A stretch of 64,000 bases of DNA from Listeria floridensis FSL S10-1187. Lineage in GTDB: Bacteria; Bacillota; Bacilli; Lactobacillales; Listeriaceae. A program made the position numbers and the translations under genes. Under the pieces are notes generated by a model. That model had not been told where the DNA came from. It ran no database searches and saw only the letters and a list, made by a program, of their open reading frames with translations. How positions within the stretch are numbered: position 1 is the first letter of the stretch; every line of letters starts with the position of its first letter. Of this stretch, positions 38,561-48,048 are shown one piece after another. Location of the stretch: positions 1 through 64,000 of the forward strand of contig NZ_AODF01000001.1 in the NCBI RefSeq assembly GCF_000525875.1. Direction: 5' to 3'.

Positions 38561-38920
38561 TTAAAATAAGGGAGATCCGCCTGACAAATAAAGCCCGAGC
38601 GAAATTGTGACAACGACAGCTACGATAAAAAGAATGAAAAATAAACCTGTCGGCCGTTTTTTCTTGCGGAAACTAAGCAGCATCTCAATAATACCAATCG
38701 TGACAATCCCCATCAAAATTTTAAATATCGCTGCGACAACACTCGTTTCGAGACTGTACTGAATCATCATGATCCCGCTCAAAATCAAAACAAGATAAAA
38801 GACACGATCAATCATCGACAAAATTGTAAAGTTTTTTTCTGATTTCGGATAAACAATCCAAGCTGCAACCGTCAAAATAATGATAGCAGCCCATGAAATC
38901 GAATGAAGATATTCCCACAT
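38561..38920 (-). CDS. yisL: YisL family (UPF0344) membrane protein
   Basis: 119 residues, four transmembrane helices (about 9-27, 38-57, 63-83 and 93-113). Starts [11 protein letters not shown] and contains [15 protein letters not shown], as in UPF0344/YisL proteins. Function unknown. Located downstream of addA on the same strand, as in Listeria. Confidence 0.85.
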   Translation of the reverse strand: MWEYLHSISWAAIIILTVAAWIVYPKSEKNFTILSMIDRVFYLVLILSGIMMIQYSLETSVVAAIFKILMGIVTIGIIEMLLSFRKKKRPTGLFFILFIVAVVVTISLGLYLSGGSPLF

Positions 38921-38982
38921 AAGCGTTCCCTCTTTCTGTTATCAAATCACTAAATTCATCATAGCACTTAGGTACCCGAAAC

Positions 38983-41900
38983 TCAAAGCTCAAGCAAATC
39001 GCGGCTGTCAAAGAAATACAAGTAAGCGGCTGTCACCGGTTTCCCTATAATCGCTTCTACCGCTTGCCGGTATAGTTTAATTTGAACCTCGTAGCGGCCT
39101 TTCATCACACGCATGGCCGTTTCTTTATCCGAATACTTTCCTTGCACCTTATCCGTCTTATAATCCACCAAAATTACATGTTCCGGATAAACAAGCAGTA
39201 AATCAACCACTCCTTGTACGAGAATAGGACTGTCCGTATGCGCATCACGATTTACTTCACTAACCGGAACCTGATAGACAAACGGGACTTCCCTTTCAGC
39301 TTGACTCGCATTATCCAGCAACGCTTCCCCGATTTTGGTTTCAAAAAACCCTAAAATCTGTTCACGTCGAATTCCATTCTTCTCCGCCTCAGTCAGCTTC
39401 TCTTTTGCCACCATCTCATCAAGTAGCGCCTCAAGATTCGCCAAATCCGGCTTACTTTCAAGCGGAACTGCCTGCATCACCGTGTGCATCGCCGTTCCAA
39501 TTTCTGCCGCCGTTAGTTCCTTTTCCGTTTGCAAAAACTTTGGTCGATCAAGCGAAGCACCTTTAAGCGTTTGAACAAAGCGATCGTCCGTAAAGCTGTC
39601 TTGAATTTGGAACTGCCTTTTCAGCTCCGTCACCGACTGCTTTGAATAGACCTTTGTTTCCGCAAGATTGGGATAAGAAAACCCTAAAACCTCTGCAATT
39701 TCACTCGTATCTTCCGCAAGCGGCACTTTTATAAATTCCTTTACTTCTTTCATAAAATTATCAGATTGGCGTTTTGCTGCCAGCGGTTCAAATTCTGCTT
39801 GTTGCATCACCATAAGTTTCAGCTTCATCTTCGTTGCAAGCGGCTTCACGATCACAGCCGAATCATCTGCTTCCGCTTGTTCAAGAAAATTCGGATGCCG
39901 CACAAAAGCACGGCCGATCCAGTCCAAATAAGTCGTTGCACTAAGACGCTCGCTTGCCGGCAAAAGTGTTTCCTCTGTTTCAGCTGCTGAGAGAAACTGT
40001 GCCAAGCTATTCTCCCATTTCGGAACTGTCCCTACTAAAATTAATTTTTCTTCCGCGCGCGTAAGCGCCACATAAAGAACCCGCATTTCTTCTGCTAGCA
40101 TCTCGCGTGTCTTCTTCTGTTTGACCGCTTGTTGCATAATCGTTGGATAAGTGATCCGCTTTTCTGTATTCGTATAACTTGATGCAAAGCCAAATTCTTG
40201 ATCGAGCAATGTTTTTGACGTAATATCACGGCGATTGAATTTCCGATTAATTCCCGCTAAAATAACCACTGGAAATTCCAAGCCTTTACTTGAATGAATC
40301 GTCATCATCCGAACGACATCTTCCTTTTCTCCAAGCGTCTTTGCCGTTCCAAGATCTTCACCGCGTAGTTCCAAGCGTTCAACAAAGCGGACAAAGCGGA
40401 ATAAACCGCGAAAAGCCGTTTTTTCATACTGCCCAGCTCGTTCATAAAGTGCCCGCAAATTCGCTTGGCGTGTCTTTCCGCCCGATAATCCGCCGACAAA
40501 CTCATAAAAGTCCGTATCCTCATAAATCTGCCAAATCAAGGATGTTAAATCTTCTCGGATTGCCAAGTCGCGCCATTTTTTCAGCTGCGCCAAAAAGTCA
40601 GCGAGCCGCTCCGAAAGTCCATTGTGATTTTCCGAAACATAATCCCGCAAACCATCAAAAAAGTAGCCTTGCTTCTTTTGTAGCCGAATCTGTGCTAATT
40701 CTTCCTCAGAAAGCCCAACAATCGGCGAACGCAAGACCGAAGCGAGTGGAATATCTTGATACGGATTATCCACAATCTTAAGCAGCGAAATCATCACAGC
40801 CACTTCAATCGCCTCAAAATACCCCGTCTGACTGCTCGCATAAAACGGAATATCTCTTTCACGCATCGCTTCTTCCATATCCGTTGCACTAGTCATTGAG
40901 CGGGACAAAATCACAATATCTCGGTATTCTACTTGACGAAACTGCCGTGTTTCCTTGTCATAAATTTGAAAGCGTTGCTCGACCAAATCAGCAATTCGCT
41001 TGGCCACCGCGCGTGCTTCAAGCTGATCCTTCTTCAGTTCATTCGGCGTAAGTTCTCCGTCTTCCGCTTCCCTCACCTGATCTTGATCCCGATCAACAAT
41101 TAACAGCTCCGTTTCAAGCTCTTTACCAGCCGGAAACTCTGCACCTAAATAAAGCTCCGCATCCTCATCATAATCAATTTCACCGACATTTCGGTCCATA
41201 ATCTGTTTAAAAATAAAATTGACCGCATCCAAAACTTCCGCTCGGCTTCGAAAATTTTTCGAAAGATCAATCCGCAGCCCCGTATTCTCTCCGGACTTTG
41301 AATAACGTCGGTATTTCCCCATAAAGAGTGCCGGTTCCGCGAGCCTGAAACGATAAATTGACTGCTTGACATCACCAACCATAAACAAATCGCCCGAAGC
41401 TTCATCCGGTTGTGTCACAAGCGACAAAATCATCTCCTGCACCAAATTGGTATCCTGATACTCATCAATCAGCACTTCCTTATAACGCCGTGTAAGCTCC
41501 TCCGCCACAACAGATTTTGACCCATCTGCTTCGCGCAAAACCGCAAGCGCCAAGTGTTCCAAATCACTAAAGTCCAAAACGCCTCTTTCCGATTTAGCAG
41601 CAAAAAATCGTTCTGAAAACCGCTCCACTAAATCAGCAAGCGTCCGAACATCCGGCTTCATACTTCTAAGATCATCCAAATACTGACTGGCTTCGCGCTT
41701 GAACCAATCCCGATTCGCCTCTTGAATCACTTTTTTCGCCACATCTCGCGCTTTCTTCGCCTGCTCAACTAAATTTGCATCAAGCTCATCTTTATTCTTC
41801 AATGTTGCAATCCGCTTAAAAGCAATACTTTGAAAAGCTGTCCGAAGCTGATCAAAATCCTCTTCCCCGAGCACATCCGCAAGCATCTCGACCTGCCTCA

Positions 41901-42693
41901 AGTCATCCGCAAAAGTATCCACATACGCCCCCGGACCATCCGGCAATTCACTAAGCCTCTTTCCAAAAGACAAAAGCTCGTGCGCCTTCTCGATTTCCTG
42001 CTGCAAACTCTCCAAAATAATAGGGTAATAAGACAGTTCATTTATTCGCTTAACCTCAGCTTCATCATAAAAATGCACCATCCCAGCAAGCCACTTCTTC
42101 GGTTCAGGACTTGATTGCGCAAAATCATACAGTTTGGAAATCAGGTCTGCCAAATTTTGATCCGTTCGGTCATCCGTCATCGCATCAGCAAGATGGAAAA
42201 AAGCCGTATTCTCTTCTTTTGAAAACTCTTCTTCCAAGAATTGATCTAGCACCTCATCGCGCAGCATCATGCTTTCAATTGTATCCATCAGCCGAAAATC
42301 CGGATCAACATCCGTTCGGTAATAATACTTTCGAATTAAATCTAAACAAAACGAATGGAGCGTCGAAATGGATGCCGTATTGAGTAAAGCTACTTGACGT
42401 TTCAAATAGAGCGAATCTGGTGCTTTTTCGAGTTCACTTTCAAGCGCTCGCCCAATTCGGTGCTTCATCTCAGCAGCTGACGCATTTGTAAACGTCACAA
42501 CAAGAAGTTCATCTACATTGCACGGATCGTCCTCATCTAAAAGTCGTGTAATAATCCGGTTAACAAGAACTGCCGTTTTCCCTGATCCCGCTGCCGCAGC
42601 TACTAAGACATTTTGACCACCAGCATGAATCGCACGCCACTGTTCATCCGTCCACGTTACATCTGCTGGTTTTTCAGGAATTCGTTTCATCAT
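38983..42693 (-). CDS. addA: AddA, helicase-nuclease subunit A
   Basis: 1236 residues. UvrD-like helicase with Walker A AAAGSGKTAVL (near residue 34), motif II IDEYQDTN, motif III GDVKQSIYRFR and motif VI YVALTRAEEKL. The C-terminal RecB-type nuclease has LVDYKTDK with the catalytic Asp and Lys. With AddB it processes double-strand breaks for RecA loading. Overlaps the addB stop by 20 bases. Complete, with no frame break over 3.7 kb. Confidence 0.98.
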   Translation of the reverse strand: MMKRIPEKPADVTWTDEQWRAIHAGGQNVLVAAAAGSGKTAVLVNRIITRLLDEDDPCNVDELLVVTFTNASAAEMKHRIGRALESELEKAPDSLYLKRQVALLNTASISTLHSFCLDLIRKYYYRTDVDPDFRLMDTIESMMLRDEVLDQFLEEEFSKEENTAFFHLADAMTDDRTDQNLADLISKLYDFAQSSPEPKKWLAGMVHFYDEAEVKRINELSYYPIILESLQQEIEKAHELLSFGKRLSELPDGPGAYVDTFADDLRQVEMLADVLGEEDFDQLRTAFQSIAFKRIATLKNKDELDANLVEQAKKARDVAKKVIQEANRDWFKREASQYLDDLRSMKPDVRTLADLVERFSERFFAAKSERGVLDFSDLEHLALAVLREADGSKSVVAEELTRRYKEVLIDEYQDTNLVQEMILSLVTQPDEASGDLFMVGDVKQSIYRFRLAEPALFMGKYRRYSKSGENTGLRIDLSKNFRSRAEVLDAVNFIFKQIMDRNVGEIDYDEDAELYLGAEFPAGKELETELLIVDRDQDQVREAEDGELTPNELKKDQLEARAVAKRIADLVEQRFQIYDKETRQFRQVEYRDIVILSRSMTSATDMEEAMRERDIPFYASSQTGYFEAIEVAVMISLLKIVDNPYQDIPLASVLRSPIVGLSEEELAQIRLQKKQGYFFDGLRDYVSENHNGLSERLADFLAQLKKWRDLAIREDLTSLIWQIYEDTDFYEFVGGLSGGKTRQANLRALYERAGQYEKTAFRGLFRFVRFVERLELRGEDLGTAKTLGEKEDVVRMMTIHSSKGLEFPVVILAGINRKFNRRDITSKTLLDQEFGFASSYTNTEKRITYPTIMQQAVKQKKTREMLAEEMRVLYVALTRAEEKLILVGTVPKWENSLAQFLSAAETEETLLPASERLSATTYLDWIGRAFVRHPNFLEQAEADDSAVIVKPLATKMKLKLMVMQQAEFEPLAAKRQSDNFMKEVKEFIKVPLAEDTSEIAEVLGFSYPNLAETKVYSKQSVTELKRQFQIQDSFTDDRFVQTLKGASLDRPKFLQTEKELTAAEIGTAMHTVMQAVPLESKPDLANLEALLDEMVAKEKLTEAEKNGIRREQILGFFETKIGEALLDNASQAEREVPFVYQVPVSEVNRDAHTDSPILVQGVVDLLLVYPEHVILVDYKTDKVQGKYSDKETAMRVMKGRYEVQIKLYRQAVEAIIGKPVTAAYLYFFDSRDLLEL

Positions 42694-45600
42694 CTTGACC
42701 GCCTCCTTCCGCTTTCATTTTTTCAAGAACCGTTTTCGGGTCTTCATTTTTCAAATAGCGATATTTTTCACTTTCCGATCCCGGATCGAATTGACAAACA
42801 GAACGGAATGGGCAAAATTGACACGGAGTTTTTTCTTGCAAGTTATACGGGTTAATTGTCACTTCGCCGTCCAAAATTTTATTACCTGCTTCTTGATATT
42901 TATGTCGAACAAAGCGTCGCATTTCATCAAATTCATTTTTGCTGGCTGTCTTCGAGCGCGCACTAAGCGAGCCGTCTTTACGTATTTCTGCTGGAACAAT
43001 CAAAGAAGAACCGCCGTTTTCAAGCGTCTCATCCATTAGCGTGATGGTAACTGGATCTCTTAAAACCAAACCCTTCATTTTGTAACTTTTTTTAATTTCT
43101 TTCAACAATTCGTCATCCGCAAGCGGAGCATCTGTCGAAATTAATTTGTTATGCATATGAAAATAGAGTACGCCTGCCGGTTCTGCATTTTTTCCAACCA
43201 ATTTTGCTGCATTTGTCACCACAACATCTAAATAGGTCAACATTTGTAACGCGATTCCATAATAAACTTCCGGCAGTTTTAAATCATGTGCACTCGATTT
43301 GTAATCAATAATCCGTAAAAAACTCTGCCCATTTTCTTGAGCTTCATCAATCCGATCAATTCTTCCTTGTAAGAGCAACTCGCGACCTTCCTTAAGCGGT
43401 ATTTGCATTGCTGGAATTTTACTGCTTCTGCCAAAATCCACTTCCAGCCCAATCGGGCGAAAAGCGCTGACTTTCGCTTGTTCATTCAAGACAGCCGTTG
43501 CACGCGCAATTATGTTAAATAATTTATATTTGATATATTCCATCCGCTTCGTGCTGAGTAGAATTTCGTGCTGCAGTTTCGGTGCCAAATAATTCATCGC
43601 TTGTTCCGCAAGCAGCAAACATTCTTCGCTCGACAGGCTGCCCCATTCGCTTCCTCGATTTTTCAATTCTGCTGAAATCCATTCCATCGCACCATGAAAT
43701 ACTTCACCAATATCAACTGCTTCAAGCTGATAGGTCGCCCGCTCTTCCAGTTTCAAACCATAGCGCGCAAAATGCTGAAACTCGCAGCTGAAAAATTTCT
43801 CCATTCGTGAAACACTGGCATGAATCTGCTCACCAAATAACCCCGAAGCCGTTTCCTTAGTAAGCAGTTTCGTTTTATTTTGATAATCTAAACTGCTTAA
43901 AATCCGCTTGGCTGCTGGATCATTCTGCTCCACAAAATAGTTATAAACTCGCCACCAGAGCGCATCGACCGAGTAACCGCGCTTGTACATTCCAAGAACA
44001 GAAGTGAGGAGTCCGAGCGTTTCACGCCGCGTTGCAATATACCCTTTTTGTTCCTTTGAACTCAAAAGACTTGGATCTGTTAAATAAACCTCTTCCGTAA
44101 GCTCCTTAAATGTCGCCTGAATTTTCCTTATATAATTTGACGGCGCAAGCAGTTTTCCTTCCCCGTCTGCAGCAGGATAACTCAAATAAAGAGCTTCTTT
44201 CGCCGAAGTAAAGACACGGTAGGCAATAAATTCCTCATACCGCAACGCTTTTAAATTAGTCGGCCGCAGTTCAAGACCTTGCTCCTGTAAAATTTGCCGA
44301 TCTTCGTCCGATAAAATCCCCTTATCACTCAGCTTACGCGGTAAAACACCATCATTTAACCCAACTGCGAAAACCGCCTTCGCTTCAAGCAATCGCGCAT
44401 GTTCCATATCCGTTACAATTAACTGATCAAGCGCTGGGGGCAGCAGCGAAAATTCCATTGCTTCAAGTCCAGTTTGAATAATCTCGAGAAAATCCGTCCG
44501 CGTTAGTTCTTCATCGCCTAATACCTCAACAAACTCATCAAGAAGCGCGATAACCGCATTCCAAGCCTGTTCATGCTCACGTGCGAGCTCAATTAAACCT
44601 TCACGTTCAGCCTTTTCCCGCCAAACCTCAATATGCTGTGCCGCTTCCACATGTTCAAGAAAAGCAAACAAACCGCTTGCAAATTCCTTCCCAGTCGCTT
44701 CCGGTTTGATCCTTTCCTCTAAGAAAAAAAGCGGTTCTGCAATCATTTCGCGTACTTCATTAATCACTTCTTCGATTTTAATTTCAGCATCCGTTTGCGT
44801 CCCAACATCCGTTGCCAAGCCACGAACTTTCCGGTAACGCCATTTCTCACTTGAGATAAAACGATTTCGATTATAAATTCCATTTTCCAGCAAATAATTT
44901 TCAAACTGATCAACTTTAAACCGCTGTTCATCCGAGTTTGCGACAAGCGGAAACAGCATTTCTGTCCGAACAGCTTGAAATAGCGCTTCATACTGCCAAT
45001 TATTCATCACTGCTTCCAAGCTCGAGCGAACAAATTCGACCAGCGGATGCCTTGCCATCACACGTTTCTTATCCCAAAAATAAGGAATCTGATCACGTTC
45101 CAAAACCGAGCGGACAATGTCTTCATAATCATCCATATTGCGAATAAGCACAGCCATATCCGAATACTTATAGCCTTTTGTTCGTACAAGTTGTGTAACC
45201 TCTCGCGAAATTCCTTCGATCTCAGAACGCCGATTATTAGCTTGATGCAAGTGAATCCCATCAGCAGTTCCTTCATAAGGAGTAAAGCTTGGTTTTCGCC
45301 ACGCAGCTTCAAGTACTGCTAATCCGTTTTTTGTCGAACGTTGAAACTGGGATAAAAATCGAGCTGGTTCGACCCCAGTCCCGCTTATTTCCGCAAGCTG
45401 ACTGATCGCCTGATACGTATCAAGATTTCGTTCAAACATGCTGAATTCAGATACCTTTCCCACAAGTGAATCTTGATCAAGTGATAGCCCAATCAACACG
45501 CGATTAGCCGTTTCAAACAACTTTGCAATCACAGAAAGCTCTTGTTTTGAAAACGAATCAAATCCATCTATGTAAACGGAAGCATTCTTCATAAAACTGC

Positions 45601-46159
45601 TTTCAGACATCTTTTCAATCAGCAATTTTAGATAGTCTTCACTCTCCAAAAATTTCCCAACTAACTTTTCTTGATATTTTTCAAATAAAAGCGCAACATC
45701 ATGCATTTTTTCCTTTGTTGTAAAATTTTCTGTTTCGACATGAATTGATGTTTCTTCTATCTCATACTGCCTAAATTCTTTAAATAGGTCGGTAAGTTCT
45801 TTATAGAATCCACGCTTTTTTGCTGCTCTATGAAAAACATGCAGTTGATCAGCTTCCTCTTTAACAACTTCCCGAAGCAACATCTCCGTTCCAGTTCGAG
45901 TTAAAAAAGTCCGTCCTAAACCGCCCGTTTCAGAAAGAACTCGCCAAGCTAAGCGGCTGAAACTGTATACTTGAACATTCATCAAACCATTTGCGCCTGT
46001 TTCTTTAAAGAAAAAGCGCTCCATTTGATAGGTCATTTGATCGGGCACAATCAAAATTTGTTTTTCTTGAAGATTCTGCTGCTCACTTTTTCTGATTTCA
46101 CGAATCAGTTGTGTTGTTTTACCAGACCCAGCGGTTCCTAAAATAAATTGAAGGGTCAT
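42674..46159 (-). CDS. addB: AddB, helicase-nuclease subunit B
   Basis: 1161 residues from the ATG at 46159, which has GGAGGTGG upstream. N-terminal Walker A GTAGSGKTTQ. C-terminal nuclease domain with IIDYKSS and the Fe-S cluster cysteines: one in FFSCEFQHFARYG and three in PCQFCPFRSVCQF. AddB's iron-sulfur cluster stabilises the nuclease. First gene of the addBA operon, which lies next to comK, matching the link between AddAB and recombination of incoming DNA. Confidence 0.97.
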   Translation of the reverse strand: MTLQFILGTAGSGKTTQLIREIRKSEQQNLQEKQILIVPDQMTYQMERFFFKETGANGLMNVQVYSFSRLAWRVLSETGGLGRTFLTRTGTEMLLREVVKEEADQLHVFHRAAKKRGFYKELTDLFKEFRQYEIEETSIHVETENFTTKEKMHDVALLFEKYQEKLVGKFLESEDYLKLLIEKMSESSFMKNASVYIDGFDSFSKQELSVIAKLFETANRVLIGLSLDQDSLVGKVSEFSMFERNLDTYQAISQLAEISGTGVEPARFLSQFQRSTKNGLAVLEAAWRKPSFTPYEGTADGIHLHQANNRRSEIEGISREVTQLVRTKGYKYSDMAVLIRNMDDYEDIVRSVLERDQIPYFWDKKRVMARHPLVEFVRSSLEAVMNNWQYEALFQAVRTEMLFPLVANSDEQRFKVDQFENYLLENGIYNRNRFISSEKWRYRKVRGLATDVGTQTDAEIKIEEVINEVREMIAEPLFFLEERIKPEATGKEFASGLFAFLEHVEAAQHIEVWREKAEREGLIELAREHEQAWNAVIALLDEFVEVLGDEELTRTDFLEIIQTGLEAMEFSLLPPALDQLIVTDMEHARLLEAKAVFAVGLNDGVLPRKLSDKGILSDEDRQILQEQGLELRPTNLKALRYEEFIAYRVFTSAKEALYLSYPAADGEGKLLAPSNYIRKIQATFKELTEEVYLTDPSLLSSKEQKGYIATRRETLGLLTSVLGMYKRGYSVDALWWRVYNYFVEQNDPAAKRILSSLDYQNKTKLLTKETASGLFGEQIHASVSRMEKFFSCEFQHFARYGLKLEERATYQLEAVDIGEVFHGAMEWISAELKNRGSEWGSLSSEECLLLAEQAMNYLAPKLQHEILLSTKRMEYIKYKLFNIIARATAVLNEQAKVSAFRPIGLEVDFGRSSKIPAMQIPLKEGRELLLQGRIDRIDEAQENGQSFLRIIDYKSSAHDLKLPEVYYGIALQMLTYLDVVVTNAAKLVGKNAEPAGVLYFHMHNKLISTDAPLADDELLKEIKKSYKMKGLVLRDPVTITLMDETLENGGSSLIVPAEIRKDGSLSARSKTASKNEFDEMRRFVRHKYQEAGNKILDGEVTINPYNLQEKTPCQFCPFRSVCQFDPGSESEKYRYLKNEDPKTVLEKMKAEGGGQDDETNS

Positions 46160-46244
46160 TACGCCACCTCCGAACATACGTTTCATTTATTGTAACGAAT
46201 ATCTTTTTATTCGTCTAGCTTCTTCACTTGAAATTTTGACTGCA

Positions 46245-46283
46245 CAAAAAAACTAAGGCAGCTCGACACTCCCTTAGTTTTTC
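46245..46283 (-). terminator. Terminator between the IDEAL gene and addB
   Basis: 10-bp stem 46249-46258 with 46272-46281; the plus-strand A run before it gives the U-tract on the minus strand. Confidence 0.82.
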
Positions 46284-46290
46284 ATAAAAA

Positions 46291-46527
46291 TCACTTAAAT
46301 GCTAGCATTTCCTTTTCAAGTTGAATTAATTCAGCTGTCAGCTGCTTAAATTGTTCTTTATCTCCATTATCGAGCGCTTGGTCGATCTTCGCTCTGAGCT
46401 GTTCTACTCTGCGTTCCTCTAGGAGCATTGTCATGTAGCATTCAATAAAAATATTGGTTACTTCTTTTTCACCTTTCAACATGCCGACTTGGTTCATCAA
46501 TGAATTTGAAAAATCACGCATTTCCAC
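46291..46527 (-). CDS. IDEAL-domain protein
   Basis: 78 residues from the GTG at 46527 (AAAGGAG 10 bases upstream). The IDEAL motif is visible as KIDQALDNGDKEQFKQLTAELI. The first half is predicted helical. The domain occurs in Bacillus/Listeria small proteins near comK; position matches lmo2269. Function unknown, although some IDEAL proteins bind regulators. Confidence 0.82.
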   Translation of the reverse strand: MEMRDFSNSLMNQVGMLKGEKEVTNIFIECYMTMLLEERRVEQLRAKIDQALDNGDKEQFKQLTAELIQLEKEMLAFK

Positions 46528-46636
46528 GACTAATCACTCCTTTGTCAGAATACTTATTGCCAAATTCACTCGAAAATTCTATATTCCGGCTTAAAAATCA
46601 TTAAATGGTCCAAAAATCCAACTTTTCTAAATTTTA

Positions 46637-46665
46637 CTGACGTAGCTAAACTTGTATGCTATAAT
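46637..46665 (+). promoter_or_regulatory. comK promoter (extended -10)
   Basis: CTGACG (46637-46642), 17 bases, TATAAT (46660-46665) preceded by TG at -14/-15. About 100 bases before the comK start. A-run/T-run pairs just upstream (AAAAA...CTTTT near 46610-46625) vaguely resemble a ComK box with wrong spacing. Confidence 0.6.
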
Positions 46666-46772
46666 AGCAGGCAACTAACGGGATAGAACGCCAAATTGGT
46701 GGTTAGAAGTTTTCATTATCCAAACTTCTTTTCATAGATTGAAGACAAACTAAGAAGAAGGAGATGTTTGAA

Positions 46773-47369
46773 TTGAAAAAAACACAAGGCCAACAAATTT
46801 ATGAAGTGAACCCACGCACCATGATTATTCTGCCCTATAGAGTTGGTGGATCGCTGTATTCCGAGGTTTTAGAACTTGGCTCTCACTCTATATCAAAGTT
46901 TACCCCCTTTGAATTAATTAAAACTAGCTGTAAATATTTCGGGGCAAATTATGATGGAAGAAGAGAAGGCACTAGACATTTGATAGGTATTACACATAAG
47001 CCACCGATTATTATTGATCCTATTTCATTCACTTATGTTTTTCCCACCACTTCTCCACTCAACCCACATTGCGTCTGGGTTTTTCCGCAACACATCAAGG
47101 ACTATAGAGCTGCCGATAACAATAGAACCTACATTCAGTTTACGAATTCAGAAAGCGTTATTCTTGACCTTTCACTTAGTTCATTTAATAATCAAATTGC
47201 CAGAACTTCGATGCTCCACATGAAGTTTTCTCAAAAAATGAGAAAAGTCGAAGCTAAATTTCCAAATGCCCCTATGTTTTTCTCACCACCAAGCTTTATT
47301 GCCGAAAATCAAATGAATTATCATTTTTCTTCTCATAATGAGTTTTCAGCAGAAGACGCGGAAGAATAA
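46773..47369 (+). CDS. comK: ComK, competence transcription factor
   Basis: 198 residues. Matches ComK along its length: YEVNPRTMIILP at the start, SCKYFGANYDGRREGTRHLIGITHKPPIIIDP in the middle, and HCVWVF then RTSMLHMKFSQKM later. The TTG at 46773 is preferred because AGGAG lies 9 bases upstream, whereas the ATG at 46764 touches it. The gene is uninterrupted: the A118-type prophage that splits comK in many Listeria strains is absent. Activates competence genes in Bacillus; in L. monocytogenes it also aids phagosomal escape through Com proteins. Confidence 0.95.
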   Translation: MKKTQGQQIYEVNPRTMIILPYRVGGSLYSEVLELGSHSISKFTPFELIKTSCKYFGANYDGRREGTRHLIGITHKPPIIIDPISFTYVFPTTSPLNPHCVWVFPQHIKDYRAADNNRTYIQFTNSESVILDLSLSSFNNQIARTSMLHMKFSQKMRKVEAKFPNAPMFFSPPSFIAENQMNYHFSSHNEFSAEDAEE

Positions 47370-47370
47370 A

Positions 47371-47417
47371 AAATAAGTGAGTTCTCTTAAGCACAACTTA
47401 AGAGAACTCACTTATTT
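47371..47417. terminator. Perfect bidirectional terminator of comK and the XRE gene
   Basis: 21-bp perfect stem (47371-47391 with 47397-47417), loop CACAA, A/T runs on both sides. Its right arm contains the last codons and stop of the XRE gene. Confidence 0.9.
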
Positions 47418-47767
47418 TGCTTTAAAATAACTTCAGATATTTCCTTGATCAAAGTTAAATCTTTTTCTGAAAATGAATAAGGCAATTCTAAATACCATTT
47501 TTCAAGCTCTGGATTCCCAATTAGTGGAAAAGCGTTTACAGAGTTTTTCTCACGCAGTCCTACAACGTCATCTAACAAAAAATCAGTTGTAGTACCGAGC
47601 GTTTCCGCAAGCTTAGCGAGCATAAAGATCGGTGGCCGATGTGTCGAATTTTCATACTTGCTTATCGTTGACGGTGTTACCCCGATTTTCTTCGCTAGCT
47701 CTTTTTGCGTCAAACGGTTCTTTTTACGAAGACTTATTAGTTTTTCACCAAAATTCACGGCACTCAC
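47408..47767 (-). CDS. XRE family transcriptional regulator
   Basis: 119 residues. N-terminal helix-turn-helix LTQKELAKKIGVTPSTISKYENS (about residues 20-42), then a linker, then a C-terminal helical part with no recognised ligand or peptidase domain. It resembles short phage or SinR/ImmR-type repressors. Divergent from the leader-peptide unit that begins 140 bases away, so it may control that promoter. Confidence 0.85.
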   Translation of the reverse strand: MSAVNFGEKLISLRKKNRLTQKELAKKIGVTPSTISKYENSTHRPPIFMLAKLAETLGTTTDFLLDDVVGLREKNSVNAFPLIGNPELEKWYLELPYSFSEKDLTLIKEISEVILKQNK

Positions 47768-47853
47768 CTCTCTTTTCTTCTATTATAGCAATCCTTTTCC
47801 AAGATATCGACTGCCATACTTCCAATTTATACATTTCTGCCAAATAGAAGCTC

Positions 47854-47882
47854 TTTACAAAAGTTTGAAAAAGTCTTATATT
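47854..47882 (+). promoter_or_regulatory. Strong SigA-type promoter
   Basis: TTTACA (47854-47859), 17 bases, TATATT (47877-47882). Predicted start near 47889, about 18 bases before the small reading frame at 47907. Confidence 0.7.
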
Positions 47883-47906
47883 AATAACGAATGGGGGTGA
47901 TGAGTG

Positions 47907-47978
47907 ATGAAATCAGCTCATAATCAAGCGTTCCATGCAAAGCCTCTTTTAGCGGCGATACTTTGTATGGAGTGGTAA
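47907..47978 (+). CDS. Putative 23-residue leader peptide
   Basis: ATG at 47907, preceded by GGGGGTGAT, a near-perfect ribosome site at good spacing. It encodes 23 residues beginning MKSAHNQAFHAKP and ending AAILCMEW, then TAA. Its second half and stop lie inside a long hairpin (47937-48008). The layout is that of a translated leader controlling the downstream gene. A secreted or signalling peptide is an alternative, but no export signal is evident. Confidence 0.45.
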   Translation: MKSAHNQAFHAKPLLAAILCMEW

Positions 47979-48008
47979 ACTAAAAATCGCCAACTAAAAT
48001 GGCTTTGC
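47937..48008 (+). promoter_or_regulatory. Long hairpin overlapping the leader peptide
   Basis: Three stacked stems: GCAAAGCC with GGCTTTGC (47937-47944/48001-48008), TTTTAG with CTAAAA (47947-47952/47994-47999) and GGCGAT with ATCGCC (47954-47959/47986-47991). No U-tract follows, so it is not an intrinsic terminator. A ribosome on the leader peptide would open the left arm. An AT-only stem (about 48015-48036) lies beside the downstream ribosome site. Confidence 0.6.
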
Positions 48009-48048
48009 CAACTTATTATTTATTAAAATAATAAAGGAGCGAGCCTAC

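Noticed and set aside
46773-47369. Prophage inserted in comK
   Set aside because: The gene is continuous and no integrase or phage structural genes follow. The XRE and CD3324-type genes alone do not make a prophage.
47408-47978. Rgg/SHP-type peptide pheromone system (XRE regulator plus 23-residue peptide)
   Set aside because: The XRE protein is 119 residues and lacks the repeat domain that binds peptides. The peptide has no export signal. Leader-peptide control fits better.
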